Origin: Kiritimatiellaeota bacterium B1221
GTDB taxonomy: Bacteria > Verrucomicrobiota > Kiritimatiellia > SS1-B-03-39 > UBA6053
Length of the DNA stretch: 39,898 nucleotides
Direction: 5' to 3'
Assembly: GCA_029269125.1 (NCBI GenBank)
Contig: JARHXX010000032.1
Coordinates: forward strand, 1 to 39,898
Under the pieces are notes generated by a model that was not told where the DNA came from, did not search any database, and saw nothing but the letters and a program-made list of their open reading frames with translations. This document shows positions 25,352 through 33,803 of this stretch, piece after piece. The position numbers were made by a program, and so were the translations under genes. Each line of letters starts with the position of its first letter. Position 1 is the first letter of the stretch.

Positions 25352-25832
25352 GCGGAACACGGAGCGGCTTCGTCCCGAGGTCTCACTCCGGCTGGACCGC
25401 GGGACGCGGGGCCTCCGGTTCAGTTACTTCCCGGTTTTTCGTTTACGAAGGTTGTGCCGAAGTGTTTACGCGAAGGGTTTCGTAGAACCCGGGTTCCGCG
25501 TCAACCATCGCGTAAACGCCTGGGTGGAACCCGACTGAAGTCGGAACTTGGAAGTTAAGGTTTTGCAAAGGTATGCGGTGGTGCCGGATGAGGTGATGGC
25601 GGGGTTGAATACGTACTAGGCGGAACATGGAGCGGCTTCGTCCCGAGGTCTCACTCCGGCTGGACCGCGGGAAGCGGGCCCTCCGGTTCAGTTACTTCCC
25701 GGTTCTTCGTTTACGAAGGTTGTGCCGAAGTGTTTACGCGAAGGGTTTCGTAGAACCCGGGTTCCGCGTCAACCTTCGCGTAAACGCTTCGGGTGGAACC
25801 CGACTGAAGTCGGAACTGGGAAGTTAAGGTTC
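25352..25832. repeat. 268-bp tandem repeat after fusA, with large hairpins
   Basis: Two similar units follow the fusA stop, offset by 268 bp. Each holds the same GC-rich spacer, a long hairpin and the phrase GACTGAAGTCGGAACT. In the second unit the hairpin arms are 20 bases (25725-25744 and 25773-25792) with one G-T pair, and the loop contains the perfect palindrome GAACCCGGGTTC (25753-25764). In the first unit the right arm is degraded. The spacer lies between the convergent fusA and secretin genes, so the hairpins may also serve as a transcription barrier. No other gene is visible here. Confidence 0.8.
25569..25619 (+). pseudogene. Detached second copy of the EF-G C-terminus
   Basis: The phrase [16 protein letters not shown] followed by TAG copies the end of EF-G ([16 protein letters not shown]). 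The DNA differs at several codon positions upstream of GTGATGGCGGGG while the protein stays similar. No initiation site or upstream EF-G sequence accompanies it. It is part of the second tandem unit. Confidence 0.7.
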
Positions 25833-25839
25833 TCCACCC

Positions 25840-27024
25840 TCAATGGGATGGGGGCATTTCTTCTTTTGCTTCCATCTCGTTCTCGCTTTCCACTTTTTTG
25901 ATAAAGGGCTCTCCTAAATATTTGTTGCGTTCTTCCTGGGTAAAAGATTTGTTTATGAGGGAAGTGGCTTTGGCCTCTCTGCGGGAGAGGACGGGCAGAT
26001 CGCCGGGGGTATGGACAATGTAAGGGGTCATGAATATCAGTAGTTCTTTTTTGGTTTCTTCCGTGCTGGTGTTTCGGAAGAGGGCGCCCACGATCGGAAT
26101 GGATCCCAGAATGGGCACTTTTTTGACGGATTCAATTCGTTGGGTTTCCATCAGTCCGCCAATCACCACCGTTTCCCCGTCGGGGGTCACCACCACGGTC
26201 TCAGCCGAGCGTTTGGTGATGACGGGGGAGTCCACGGTTTCCGAAACCGTGATGCTTTCGTCGGCCAGACTTGAAATTTCCGGGGCGACAATCATTTCCA
26301 CGGTTCCGTTGGAATTGATAAATGGGGTCACTTTTAAAATAATGCCCACGTCGGAATACTGGATAGTGTTCAGGGTTTGTCCGGAGTCGGTAATTTGACT
26401 GTTGGTGACCAGGGGAATTTCTTCACCGATGATGATCACGGCCTCCTGATTGTTGCGCGCGAGGATCGAGGGGCGGGAGAGCACTTCCAGTTTTCCGGTT
26501 TCGGCTAGCGCGCGAATCCGCAGTTCCCAATCGTCTCCGAGTAAATTCCAGAATCCGCCTGCCAGGTCATTGGAAAATTCATCCAGCGTGTCGGACTGAC
26601 CTAAACCGGTTGAGAAAGTGCCCTGGTTAAAATTGTCATCATTGCTGGTAAACCCGAGGAGTCCTTCCACACCTAATTCCATTCCGTTGCCATAGGTGAC
26701 TTCCGCAAACAGCACTTTGATAAGCACTTGGGGTTTGGGCCGGTCCAGATCTTTGAGAACCTGGGCAATGCGGGCACCGGTGGCTTCGTCGGCGACGACA
26801 ATCAATGAACGCGTCTCGGGATCCACTTCGATAATCGCAGAACCGATATCGGTATGGCTGTCATAACTGGAGCTGCTCGAAGAGCTGCTTTGACTGGAGG
26901 TGTTGCTGTTCCGTGCACCACCGTTATCGCGTATCTGTGCGTGTGCCGAAAGGCTGGCGATGATCGTGAGACAGAGCACCCATTTACACAGGGCGTTTAG
27001 GGTTGGGGTGGGGGGATTTTTCAT
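25840..27024 (-). CDS. Secretin C-terminal (pore) domain protein, GspD/PilQ type
   Basis: This 394-residue protein has a signal peptide (MKNPPTPTLNALCKWVLCLTIIASLSAHAQ), a serine-rich linker, one N-domain-like segment (IIEVDPETRSLIVVADEATGARIAQVLKDLD) and then the secretin homology domain. Key pore motifs are VTYGNGMELGVEG, LARNNQEAVIIIGEEIP, a DVGIILKVTPFIN stretch, TPDGETVVIGGLM and VPILGSIPIVGALFRN. It should form the outer-membrane channel of the type II secretion system. It is much shorter than a full GspD because most of the N-domains are on the separate upstream gene (27073-28497). The gap between the two genes is 48 bp. Confidence 0.9.
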   Translation of the reverse strand: MKNPPTPTLNALCKWVLCLTIIASLSAHAQIRDNGGARNSNTSSQSSSSSSSSYDSHTDIGSAIIEVDPETRSLIVVADEATGARIAQVLKDLDRPKPQVLIKVLFAEVTYGNGMELGVEGLLGFTSNDDNFNQGTFSTGLGQSDTLDEFSNDLAGGFWNLLGDDWELRIRALAETGKLEVLSRPSILARNNQEAVIIIGEEIPLVTNSQITDSGQTLNTIQYSDVGIILKVTPFINSNGTVEMIVAPEISSLADESITVSETVDSPVITKRSAETVVVTPDGETVVIGGLMETQRIESVKKVPILGSIPIVGALFRNTSTEETKKELLIFMTPYIVHTPGDLPVLSRREAKATSLINKSFTQEERNKYLGEPFIKKVESENEMEAKEEMPPSH

Positions 27025-27072
27025 ATCTGCATTCCTTGGGGATAAAATTTATCAGTCACTGGCGGCGGCGCC

Positions 27073-28497
27073 TTAGTTGCCGGAAAGTCCGCCGAAGCTG
27101 GAATTCAATTCGGTGCTGGTGCCGCTGTCGGCCCTGTCGCTGAGGATGGTGCCGACTTGTCCCTCGCGGGTGCCGGTTTCATCGTCCCCAAACATGCCCC
27201 GCAGGATGGCGGCGACATTATCCACATCCGCGTGTGCCAGGGGGAAGACAAAAACCTGCTGACGTTTTGCGGAGGTGGCGTCGAGGCGTCCAACAAGTTC
27301 TGCGACTTGGAACATGGTGTCTTTTCCGGTGGTCACCAGCAGAGAGTTGGTGCGGGGGTCCGCGACCGCCACCACTTTGGCCTGCGCCAGACTTCGTTCA
27401 CTTTGCTGATTGGTTGTGGGTTGTTGTGCTTGTTGTCTCCGTCCCCGGAATCCCGCCTGTTGTGTGGCGGAACTACTGTCGTCATCATCGTCTTCAAACA
27501 GTTCGGTGATAATTTCCGCCACTTCCAAAGCATCCGCATTTTCGAGTTGGAAGACTTTTACTTCGGTGATTTGGGATACATTGACATCCACCTGTTCTAT
27601 AAGCTCTGCCAGGGTCTCCATTAATCCTTCGGGTGCACTGACGATCAGAGAGTTGCTGCGTTCATCCGCCACGGTCACCACTTTGGATCCGGCTGCCAGT
27701 GCGGTGCTGCTGGAGCTGCTGTCCGCCTGTTGGGTTTGACCTCCGGGGCGTCCACCCCGACCTCCCATCCGAAAGTTCATCTGGTTTCCTCCGTTTGCAT
27801 TACTGGAGGAACTGGTGGAGGATTCGAAAACTTTTTCCATCACTTCCGCGAGTTCGGTGGCGTCGGCATATTCCAAGGGAAAAACCCGAAGGCTGGAAAT
27901 GCTGGAAACGGAAGTGTCCAGTGCATCCAGTATTTCCGCGACGCGGCGGATATTCATCTGGGTGTCGGTCATCACGATGGCATTGCTGTCTTCATTGGCG
28001 GCGATGCGGGTGTTATCATTCAGGAGCATGCGGAGCGTTTCAATCAGGGGTTCCACTTTGGCGTGGCGAACGGGCAGGATCTGGGTCACCATTTCCTCTT
28101 TCATGGGGATGGTTTCCGGATTGCTTCCGGCGTGGACGGGCAGGTACTGTTTGTGCGCCTGATCCCGGGCCACAATTTTGAGGATACGTCCGTTGCGAAT
28201 GGCGACATAGCCTTTATCCAGGAGGAGGGTGTTTAACAGATCATAAGCTTCGTCCACGGAGAGGGGCTGATGGCTCACTGCGTTCACGGTTCCTTGGGGC
28301 GGGGTGTCGGCGACGATGATAAATCCTGCGGCTTCGCTCAGGTGATTGAGTACATCCGACAGCGGGGCATCCTGAAAGTTGAGCAGGATGCCCCCTTCTT
28401 TTTCAGCGGCCCGGATGGGGGTGAAGCAGAGCAGGGGCACGCTGAGGGCTCCCACAAGTATATGACGGGCGTTGAATCGGGCGGGTGATTTGTTCAT
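27073..28497 (-). CDS. Secretin N-domain protein (separate GspD N0-N1-N2-like subunit)
   Basis: The 474-residue product has a signal peptide (MNKSPARFNARHILVGALSVPLLCFTPIRA) and a chain of secretin N-domains. N0 includes NFQDAPLSDVLNHLSEAAGFIIVADTPP; the N1-like repeats include LPVRHAKVEPLIETLRMLL, VFPLEYADATELAEVMEKVFE and VFQLENADALEVAEIITELFE. The repeats are joined by low-complexity Ser/Asn/Gln linkers. There is no secretin pore domain. It should lie in the periplasm between the pore and the inner-membrane platform. Its start overlaps the GspC/PilP-like gene by 4 bp (ATGA). Confidence 0.88.
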   Translation of the reverse strand: MNKSPARFNARHILVGALSVPLLCFTPIRAAEKEGGILLNFQDAPLSDVLNHLSEAAGFIIVADTPPQGTVNAVSHQPLSVDEAYDLLNTLLLDKGYVAIRNGRILKIVARDQAHKQYLPVHAGSNPETIPMKEEMVTQILPVRHAKVEPLIETLRMLLNDNTRIAANEDSNAIVMTDTQMNIRRVAEILDALDTSVSSISSLRVFPLEYADATELAEVMEKVFESSTSSSSNANGGNQMNFRMGGRGGRPGGQTQQADSSSSSTALAAGSKVVTVADERSNSLIVSAPEGLMETLAELIEQVDVNVSQITEVKVFQLENADALEVAEIITELFEDDDDDSSSATQQAGFRGRRQQAQQPTTNQQSERSLAQAKVVAVADPRTNSLLVTTGKDTMFQVAELVGRLDATSAKRQQVFVFPLAHADVDNVAAILRGMFGDDETGTREGQVGTILSDRADSGTSTELNSSFGGLSGN

Positions 28498-29030
28498 GAA
28501 TTTAACTCCTTTTTGCGGCGCTCCATTAGGCGGCGCATGACTTCGTTGACATCGTCTTTGGGTGCTTCCTTTTGGGTCTGGACCGCGGGCGCGGTGGCGG
28601 TGAAGGGTTCTGCCGCACTTCTTTGCCAGGGCTGATCGCCCGTCTTGGAGAGGCTTTCGCCAATGGCCAAATGAAACCCGGTTCCGTCGGGGGCCTGCAG
28701 CAGCACTTCGCTGGAAGAGATGGCTTCGATGCGGAATGTTCCAACAGCGTCACCCTCGGATTTGACGCCTGACATTTCTGCCACCGATGAGGCAAAGAAG
28801 GCGACGGATTGATCGGGGCGCAACAGGCTGCCGGTCAGTTTGAGATACTCCCGTTTCGTGGGGGCGACCTGTTGAACCACCACCTTCTTTACTTGCGGGC
28901 GTTTGGGTTGACGGGTGGAATCGAAAATATTTCGTTTGGCCAACTCGGGATACGCCACTTGCAGAGAGGGGCTGTCGGCAAACAAAAGGCAAGGGAGAAT
29001 AAACAGGGGGATGCAGACAAATTTTTTCAT
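28494..29030 (-). CDS. Periplasmic GspC/PilP-like linker protein
   Basis: This 178-residue protein has a signal peptide (MKKFVCIPLFILPCLLFA) and a segment YPELAKRNIFDSTRQPKRP, like the homology region of GspC/PilP that begins at an NIF motif. A compact beta-rich part (LTGSLLRPDQSVAFFASS, then GFHLAIGESL) follows, and the tail is charged. In type II secretion and type IV pili such proteins connect the inner-membrane platform to the secretin N-domains. Its place just before the N-domain gene fits that role. Sequence similarity is weak, so the call rests partly on position. Confidence 0.7.
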   Translation of the reverse strand: MKKFVCIPLFILPCLLFADSPSLQVAYPELAKRNIFDSTRQPKRPQVKKVVVQQVAPTKREYLKLTGSLLRPDQSVAFFASSVAEMSGVKSEGDAVGTFRIEAISSSEVLLQAPDGTGFHLAIGESLSKTGDQPWQRSAAEPFTATAPAVQTQKEAPKDDVNEVMRRLMERRKKELNS

Positions 29031-29033
29031 TAT

Positions 29034-29582
29034 TCAGCCCCTCCTTTTTTCACTGTCTTCGATTTCGGATAACCGCAGTACCGAGAACAGGATATCCAAA
29101 GTGAGGACGCTCCCGCTTTCATTTCGCGAGGCCAATACAGCGCTTTCCAGACGGACGGCCAAAGGGTCGGTTTCCAATTCGTTGAGGAAGCGGCTGAGCT
29201 GATCTAAGTTGCCGCTGAGGGTGGCGCGGCAATCCAGGGTGCTGAATCCCTCATCGTGTCCGCGCCAACGCGGAGTCAAACTGGTGACCGTTACCCCACT
29301 GTCCCGCACCCAGCGTGATACCGCAAGGAGGGAGCTGTCTTCGGCTTTTGAAGAATCATCAGGCAACACATTTTCCTGAATCCCGGCCCACTTTTCCTGA
29401 AGGATTTCTTTGCGTTCCAACAAGCTGTTTCCACGTGCCAATTGGTCGCGGAGTTCGGTGATGCGTGCGCTTTGTTCATGCCAGCTTTGCGACAAGTTGC
29501 TGTATATCAACTTATCAAAAATCAGCAGACCTGCCGCGGCGGCCGCGATGATCGCCAGTAATTTATTTCGGTGCTCAGTCAT
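29034..29582 (-). CDS. PilO/GspM-like inner-membrane protein
   Basis: The product is about 182 residues from the ATG at 29582, which overlaps the end of the upstream gene by 8 bp; the longer reading from 29615 adds eleven residues inside that gene. It has one N-terminal membrane helix (LLAIIAAAAAGLLIFDKLIYS), a coiled coil (ARITELRDQLARGNSLLERKE) and a ferredoxin-like periplasmic domain (ATLSGNLDQLSRFLNELET). This is the plan of PilO and GspM. It should pair with the PilN-like part of the gene upstream. The stop is 3 bp before the next start. Confidence 0.78.
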   Translation of the reverse strand: MTEHRNKLLAIIAAAAAGLLIFDKLIYSNLSQSWHEQSARITELRDQLARGNSLLERKEILQEKWAGIQENVLPDDSSKAEDSSLLAVSRWVRDSGVTVTSLTPRWRGHDEGFSTLDCRATLSGNLDQLSRFLNELETDPLAVRLESAVLASRNESGSVLTLDILFSVLRLSEIEDSEKRRG

Positions 29583-30984
29583 GTCTTTGTGCACTCCATT
29601 GAAATTGGATTTCATATTGAAGGGGGGCGTGGCCCCGCTGTTGTTCCAGGGTGGTGTCCGCGACCTGGGGGAGGGACATCAGTTTCTGCCGCATGGCGGA
29701 AAAGGCCTCCTGCTGTTTTGAAAATCCGCTGAGAGACACTTTCCGGTCATCCTTTATTTCAAGCCGTGACACCCAGAGATCCCCCTGATCAGGAAAGGTA
29801 CTGGTTACCAGGTTGAGAATCTGCAGACTGTCTGCATTGGTTTCGGCCCAGGGACGGAAGAGCCGGAGCTCGGCCTGAATCTCTTCCAGAGCTTCCACTT
29901 CGCGGGCCATAGATTTCCATTGCTGCGAGAGATGGGATTCGATCATGGACCGGGCGGTCCAAAAGACGGCACAGAGAATCACCACCGCTGCACCTGCGGA
30001 GAGGGCTGCACGACGGGGCCCCCTGGTCGAAAGCTGGCTGGTGAGCTGTTGAAGCCGGCCGACTCTTGGAGGAATAAATTCGAAAGGGACCGGCAGATTG
30101 CACAGTTGTTTGCGGGCGACGATGACGGCGGCTCCGGTATGGTGGGCATCATTTCTGAGCTGGTGGACGCGTATTCCGAGTGCTTCCAGTGCGGGGGAGA
30201 GGATTTGTTGTACCTGGGTGACTTCCGAGGCGGCTCCGCTAAACACCGCGTCGCGCAGGTCGTTTCGGATGTTGACGGGCAAACGCCCGAGAGTGATGCG
30301 CAGTTCGCGGTTTAAAGTCTTCGCATCAAAATGGACGTCCCCGCCGGGTTCGCTGTTATCCGGAACCAGAGCGCGAAGTTCCGCCACCCCGTTGCCGGCA
30401 AATATCACCAGATTGACATGGCGGTCGATCATCAGAAATCCCAGGCGGCCGCCGGAGGGTTCATTTTCTGTCCAGGCATGCAAACCCGGAGAAAGAGACA
30501 GGGCACTCAGTCCGGCAGATTGCAGCAGGCTTTTGAGGGCTTTCATTCGTTTGTCGGGAAGAGCCACCAGGGTTGCACGACGACCTTCGGGGGTTTCGTA
30601 AACCGAATGGGCACAGTGCAGATCGGACGGGGGCAGTGGGAATTCCTGTTCCGCCCGCAGACTCAGAAAGCCGCTCAGTGCTTCGTCTGATAAATCGGGC
30701 AGGGGGACGGATGCGGTCAATAACCAGGAGGGAGGCAGGCAAACCACGCAATGCTTTTCTTTAAATCCCGCCTCGCGCAGGGCGGCGGCCAATGCGATCC
30801 CCGCGGGTTGAGGGTCCGCTGAAAATGAATCTCCGGGTATGGAGATTGTGAGAGATTTGGTCATGCGGCATCCGTTCCGCTCCCGGATTACTCTGGCGGC
30901 AGATATTTGATGGCTGTCGATGCTGAGAGCCAGCAGGGAGGAATGTCCTGTGCCTGGTTTTAAATATGATTTTATTTGTTTCAT
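29575..30984 (-). CDS. PilM-PilN fusion / GspL-like protein
   Basis: From the ATG at 30984, which overlaps the GspK stop (ATGA), the protein has about 469 residues. The N-terminal 300 form an actin-like PilM/GspL cytoplasmic domain (LLALSIDSHQISAARVIRE; CVVCLPPSWLLTASVPLPDL). A membrane helix follows (AALSAGAAVVILCAVFWTA). The rest is a PilN-like coiled coil and periplasmic fold (VSRLEIKDDRKVSLSGFSK). Type IV pilus systems encode these as two genes, so the fused form resembles GspL. It links the assembly ATPase to the periplasmic part of the machine. Confidence 0.85.
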   Translation of the reverse strand: MKQIKSYLKPGTGHSSLLALSIDSHQISAARVIRERNGCRMTKSLTISIPGDSFSADPQPAGIALAAALREAGFKEKHCVVCLPPSWLLTASVPLPDLSDEALSGFLSLRAEQEFPLPPSDLHCAHSVYETPEGRRATLVALPDKRMKALKSLLQSAGLSALSLSPGLHAWTENEPSGGRLGFLMIDRHVNLVIFAGNGVAELRALVPDNSEPGGDVHFDAKTLNRELRITLGRLPVNIRNDLRDAVFSGAASEVTQVQQILSPALEALGIRVHQLRNDAHHTGAAVIVARKQLCNLPVPFEFIPPRVGRLQQLTSQLSTRGPRRAALSAGAAVVILCAVFWTARSMIESHLSQQWKSMAREVEALEEIQAELRLFRPWAETNADSLQILNLVTSTFPDQGDLWVSRLEIKDDRKVSLSGFSKQQEAFSAMRQKLMSLPQVADTTLEQQRGHAPLQYEIQFQWSAQRHD

Positions 30985-32279
30985 TCGTTTTCTTCCCCGG
31001 CGAGTTCGCGGTATAAATCTTTGCCCAGTGCCCATCCGAATCCGTGGATATCCCGGCGGTAAATGATCTGCGGATTCTCACCCGAATCATCGATGACAAA
31101 GAGGCTTCTTCTGAATCCTTTTCCCCGGCGGCCCACCGCACAGATATCGGCGGTGAGTTGAAAGCTGCGTCCGGTGATGAAAGGTCCCAGTTCCCTGGCC
31201 GTGTCTTCACCCAACACTTCCACAATCCAGGCTTCGCTTGCCGGGCTGTCGTCTAATTGACTCCGCTTTAGCACCAATTCTTTGGCCGAGCTTTCGTCCA
31301 ATCCCTCAAGACAAGCGAGTACGGTGGCACTGGCGGTATTCACATTCACCAGGCCTTCGATTTCTTCTTCCGAAGCGGTGAGTTGATGGGCGATCTGATC
31401 GAACTCTTCGCTGGTCATACCGCTTTGGATAAAATAGGCGATCAGACTGTCGAACTGTCCGCGGGCGCTCCTTGCGATTTCCGCACCGCGCTCCTCGCCG
31501 AATGTTTCCTCGAGAAGTGTTTCCAGCTCTTCCGCACTTTGATTGACGTTGATGCGGGCCGTGCCATCTGACAGGCTGTTGGGTTCACGGGAGTACACCG
31601 TCAGGTAGGCCAGCAGGCCGGGATTCAAAGTGCCGTTTCCATCAGTATCTTCATCGGGATCCAAGACCCCGTTGCGATTCAGGTCTTCACCGAGCAGGAG
31701 ATCTTCATCCGCACCGTAGACCAGAAACAATTCGTCGAGGGTTTCGAAGGGAGCGTTTTTGCAGGTGAGGGGTGGATCCATCAAATAGTAACTCTGGGCC
31801 TCCGCGCCGTTATCCGAGATGTCGTCATCTGCGTCCCGCCAATCCACGATGGCGGCGGCAAAATCTTCGGTCATGTCCGGAAGCAGGGCAAGAGATTCGG
31901 CGGAGGCGGTATTGATATTGAGTTTAGAGGCTTCATCCACCAAGCCAAACCCGGGGGCGTCATTTGACGATGCATCCGCTCCCGCCAAAAACCAAAAGGA
32001 GGCCTCGCCGACGGTGACTTGTTCATGGACATAGGCTTCGCTGTCCGGAAAAATTTTGGGCTCTTCGCGTTCCCCGATGATCTGCAGTGCATAACGCGCG
32101 GCTCCCTGCAGCGCTTGACGGGCCTGCGCGCCCGCGAAGCCATTGTCGATCCCCCGATAGGAAAAGCTGGCGGCGTCCGCGAAATAGAGAGCCATCGATA
32201 CCAGGGCCAGACAGATCCACATCACCACGATGAGCACGGCTCCGGAACGGGAGGGGGAAGGATGAGAGGTCTCGCTCAT
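30981..32279 (-). CDS. gspK: General secretion pathway protein K (GspK-like minor pseudopilin)
   Basis: This 432-residue protein has an N-terminal prepilin-like helix after a basic leader (SRSGAVLIVVMWICLALVSMALYF) and, unlike the other pseudopilins, no glutamate in the usual +5 place. Two helix-hairpin-helix-like segments follow (NINTASAESLALLPDMTEDFAAAIVDW and VNVNTASATVLACLEGLDESSAKELV), which is characteristic of GspK. A calcium-loop-like stretch (DLNRNGVLDPDEDTDGNG) lies near residue 205. GspK caps the pseudopilus tip with GspI and GspJ. It overlaps both neighbours by 4 bp. Confidence 0.9.
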   Translation of the reverse strand: MSETSHPSPSRSGAVLIVVMWICLALVSMALYFADAASFSYRGIDNGFAGAQARQALQGAARYALQIIGEREEPKIFPDSEAYVHEQVTVGEASFWFLAGADASSNDAPGFGLVDEASKLNINTASAESLALLPDMTEDFAAAIVDWRDADDDISDNGAEAQSYYLMDPPLTCKNAPFETLDELFLVYGADEDLLLGEDLNRNGVLDPDEDTDGNGTLNPGLLAYLTVYSREPNSLSDGTARINVNQSAEELETLLEETFGEERGAEIARSARGQFDSLIAYFIQSGMTSEEFDQIAHQLTASEEEIEGLVNVNTASATVLACLEGLDESSAKELVLKRSQLDDSPASEAWIVEVLGEDTARELGPFITGRSFQLTADICAVGRRGKGFRRSLFVIDDSGENPQIIYRRDIHGFGWALGKDLYRELAGEENE

Positions 32280-32932
32280 TCTGATGACTCCTCATCTGTT
32301 TCCCGGGTAAGGGGGCCTGCCATCACCGGCACCACCACTTCGATAGCGTCGTTGAGGAGTTGCTCCGAGTCGGAGAAAAATATTTTTACCCGTACCACTG
32401 CGGGCGGCGCGTTGGTTTGATGATCGGCATCCCAGCTGTCCAGCCACTGATCGCCATCCCAGAATCCGAATTCCATGGCGTCCACGCCCCGCAGCAACAC
32501 TTCGGTTTCGGGATCTTGTTCCTGAACTGCGAGCAGATGCGGATTCACTTCGCGAACCAACATGCCGGCACTGGCGTCTTCATCGTCATCCTCAAGCATG
32601 CGGTATTCCACTTCGATCATATCGGAAATGCCATGGGGGCGGTACGAGGTGGTGGTCAGGCTGAGGCTTCCCGGAAAATTTGAGTCCTCTCCTTGCGGAT
32701 CACCGATCAGCACACCTGCCAACTCGTTGCCGGCCAGCATCAACTGACTGATGTCCGAGCGGAGAAGGCTGAGGGTTCTTTCCCGGGCGGGCAGGATTTC
32801 CATACGGGCGGTTCCTCCATCCCGCAGATGGGTTGCACCGGCAAAGAAGGTCGAAACCGCTCCCAGCAGCAGGGCGGAAAGCGCCAGGGTCATGATGATT
32901 TCCAAGAGAGTGAACGCCTGTTTGGATTTCAC
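32276..32932 (-). CDS. GspJ-like minor pseudopilin
   Basis: This 218-residue protein starts at a GTG overlapping the GspI-like stop (GTGA). The prepilin leader and cleavage site read MKSKQAFTLLEIIMTLALSA, with the conserved glutamate five residues after the cut. The C-terminal globular part is acidic and ends in a Thr/Glu tail. Length and gene order match GspJ, a tip component that binds GspI and GspK. Confidence 0.82.
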   Translation of the reverse strand: MKSKQAFTLLEIIMTLALSALLLGAVSTFFAGATHLRDGGTARMEILPARERTLSLLRSDISQLMLAGNELAGVLIGDPQGEDSNFPGSLSLTTTSYRPHGISDMIEVEYRMLEDDDEDASAGMLVREVNPHLLAVQEQDPETEVLLRGVDAMEFGFWDGDQWLDSWDADHQTNAPPAVVRVKIFFSDSEQLLNDAIEVVVPVMAGPLTRETDEESSE

Positions 32933-33306
32933 GATTCATCCTCCACCAGGGTGGAGAGTTCGACCTGCTGTTCCTGTCCCTGCAGGGGGAAGGTGACGGT
33001 GACGGTGACCGCGTTCATGCCGGATTCAGTCCAGACCGTATTTATCCGTTCCCAGGTGTAGGTGGTTCCGTTTTCGGTGATCTCGTCAGTGTTGTCACTT
33101 GAATGCCATTCGCCGGTGGCAACGGCTTCTTCTAAAAGATTCTCCGCGATGCGGACGGCGGCTTCTCTGCGCACGCTGGCAGAGGAAAGGCGACTTGCCA
33201 ATCCGACTGCCTGCGAAAGCACCGGCACCAATACGGCTAAAAACAGCATGGCGGCCAGAATTTCCGCAAAGGTGAAGCCGTTCCGGTTCGGGAGGGGTGG
33301 ACTCAC
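32929..33306 (-). CDS. GspI-like minor pseudopilin
   Basis: This 125-residue protein starts at a GTG overlapping the previous gene's stop. The class III leader ends in NGFTFAEILAAMLFLAVL, the cleavage motif with F in place of the usual T/L but with the glutamate kept. A short beta-rich domain follows (VTVTVTFPLQGQEQQVELSTL). Size and position between H and J point to GspI. Confidence 0.82.
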   Translation of the reverse strand: MSPPLPNRNGFTFAEILAAMLFLAVLVPVLSQAVGLASRLSSASVRREAAVRIAENLLEEAVATGEWHSSDNTDEITENGTTYTWERINTVWTESGMNAVTVTVTFPLQGQEQQVELSTLVEDES

Positions 33307-33803
33307 AGAAACATCTCCCGGGAGACTTCATAATTTTGACCGTCTTCACATTGCAGCACCCGGGCGTTCCCGTGCTCGTCCTCCAAAGTGATGACTTGAA
33401 TGTATCCCTGCTCCAGAGAGGCGTCGGGGAGGAAACGGGCGAGTTCAATAAATTCTCCGGTTCCCTGACCCCCCTCCAGTTCCATGCGGATGCCGTCCGC
33501 AAGGGTGAAGCTGCGTTCATCGCCAATGAGCACCGCATAACTGCCTGCCGGCATCATGCCGTACTGGTTTTTTTCCGGCAGGACCCAGACGATCATGGGG
33601 ACCGCGTGGGAGAGCGCCTGCCTTTTTGCCAGTTCGGTGAGACCCACCATTCTGCCCGCTTCCCGTTTGATGGTTTGCAGGCGGGAAGAGCGGGTCAGGG
33701 AAGGCGCGGCCAAGGCGGCCACCGTGGCAATCAGCCCCAGCACCACCCCCAGTTCGATCAGGGTGAAGCCGGCGCGTGCCACGGATGTTTTTTGATTATT
33801 CAT
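33303..33803 (-). CDS. GspH-like minor pseudopilin
   Basis: The likely protein has 166 residues from an ATG at 33803 (a second ATG lies at 33806), overlapping the end of the GspG gene. The longer reading upstream lies inside GspG in another frame. The leader is short, with ARAGFTLIELGVVLGLIATV as cleavage site and helix. The rest is the beta-rich body of a GspH/FimT-type protein (ADGIRMELEGGQGTGEFIE). It overlaps the GspI-like start (GTGA). Confidence 0.82.
   Translation of the reverse strand: MNNQKTSVARAGFTLIELGVVLGLIATVAALAAPSLTRSSRLQTIKREAGRMVGLTELAKRQALSHAVPMIVWVLPEKNQYGMMPAGSYAVLIGDERSFTLADGIRMELEGGQGTGEFIELARFLPDASLEQGYIQVITLEDEHGNARVLQCEDGQNYEVSREMFL

Noticed and set aside
25627..25827. 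66-residue gene in the tandem repeat after fusA
   Set aside because: The sequence is Arg-rich translation of hairpin DNA, and the equivalent stretch of the first unit has no matching conserved protein.
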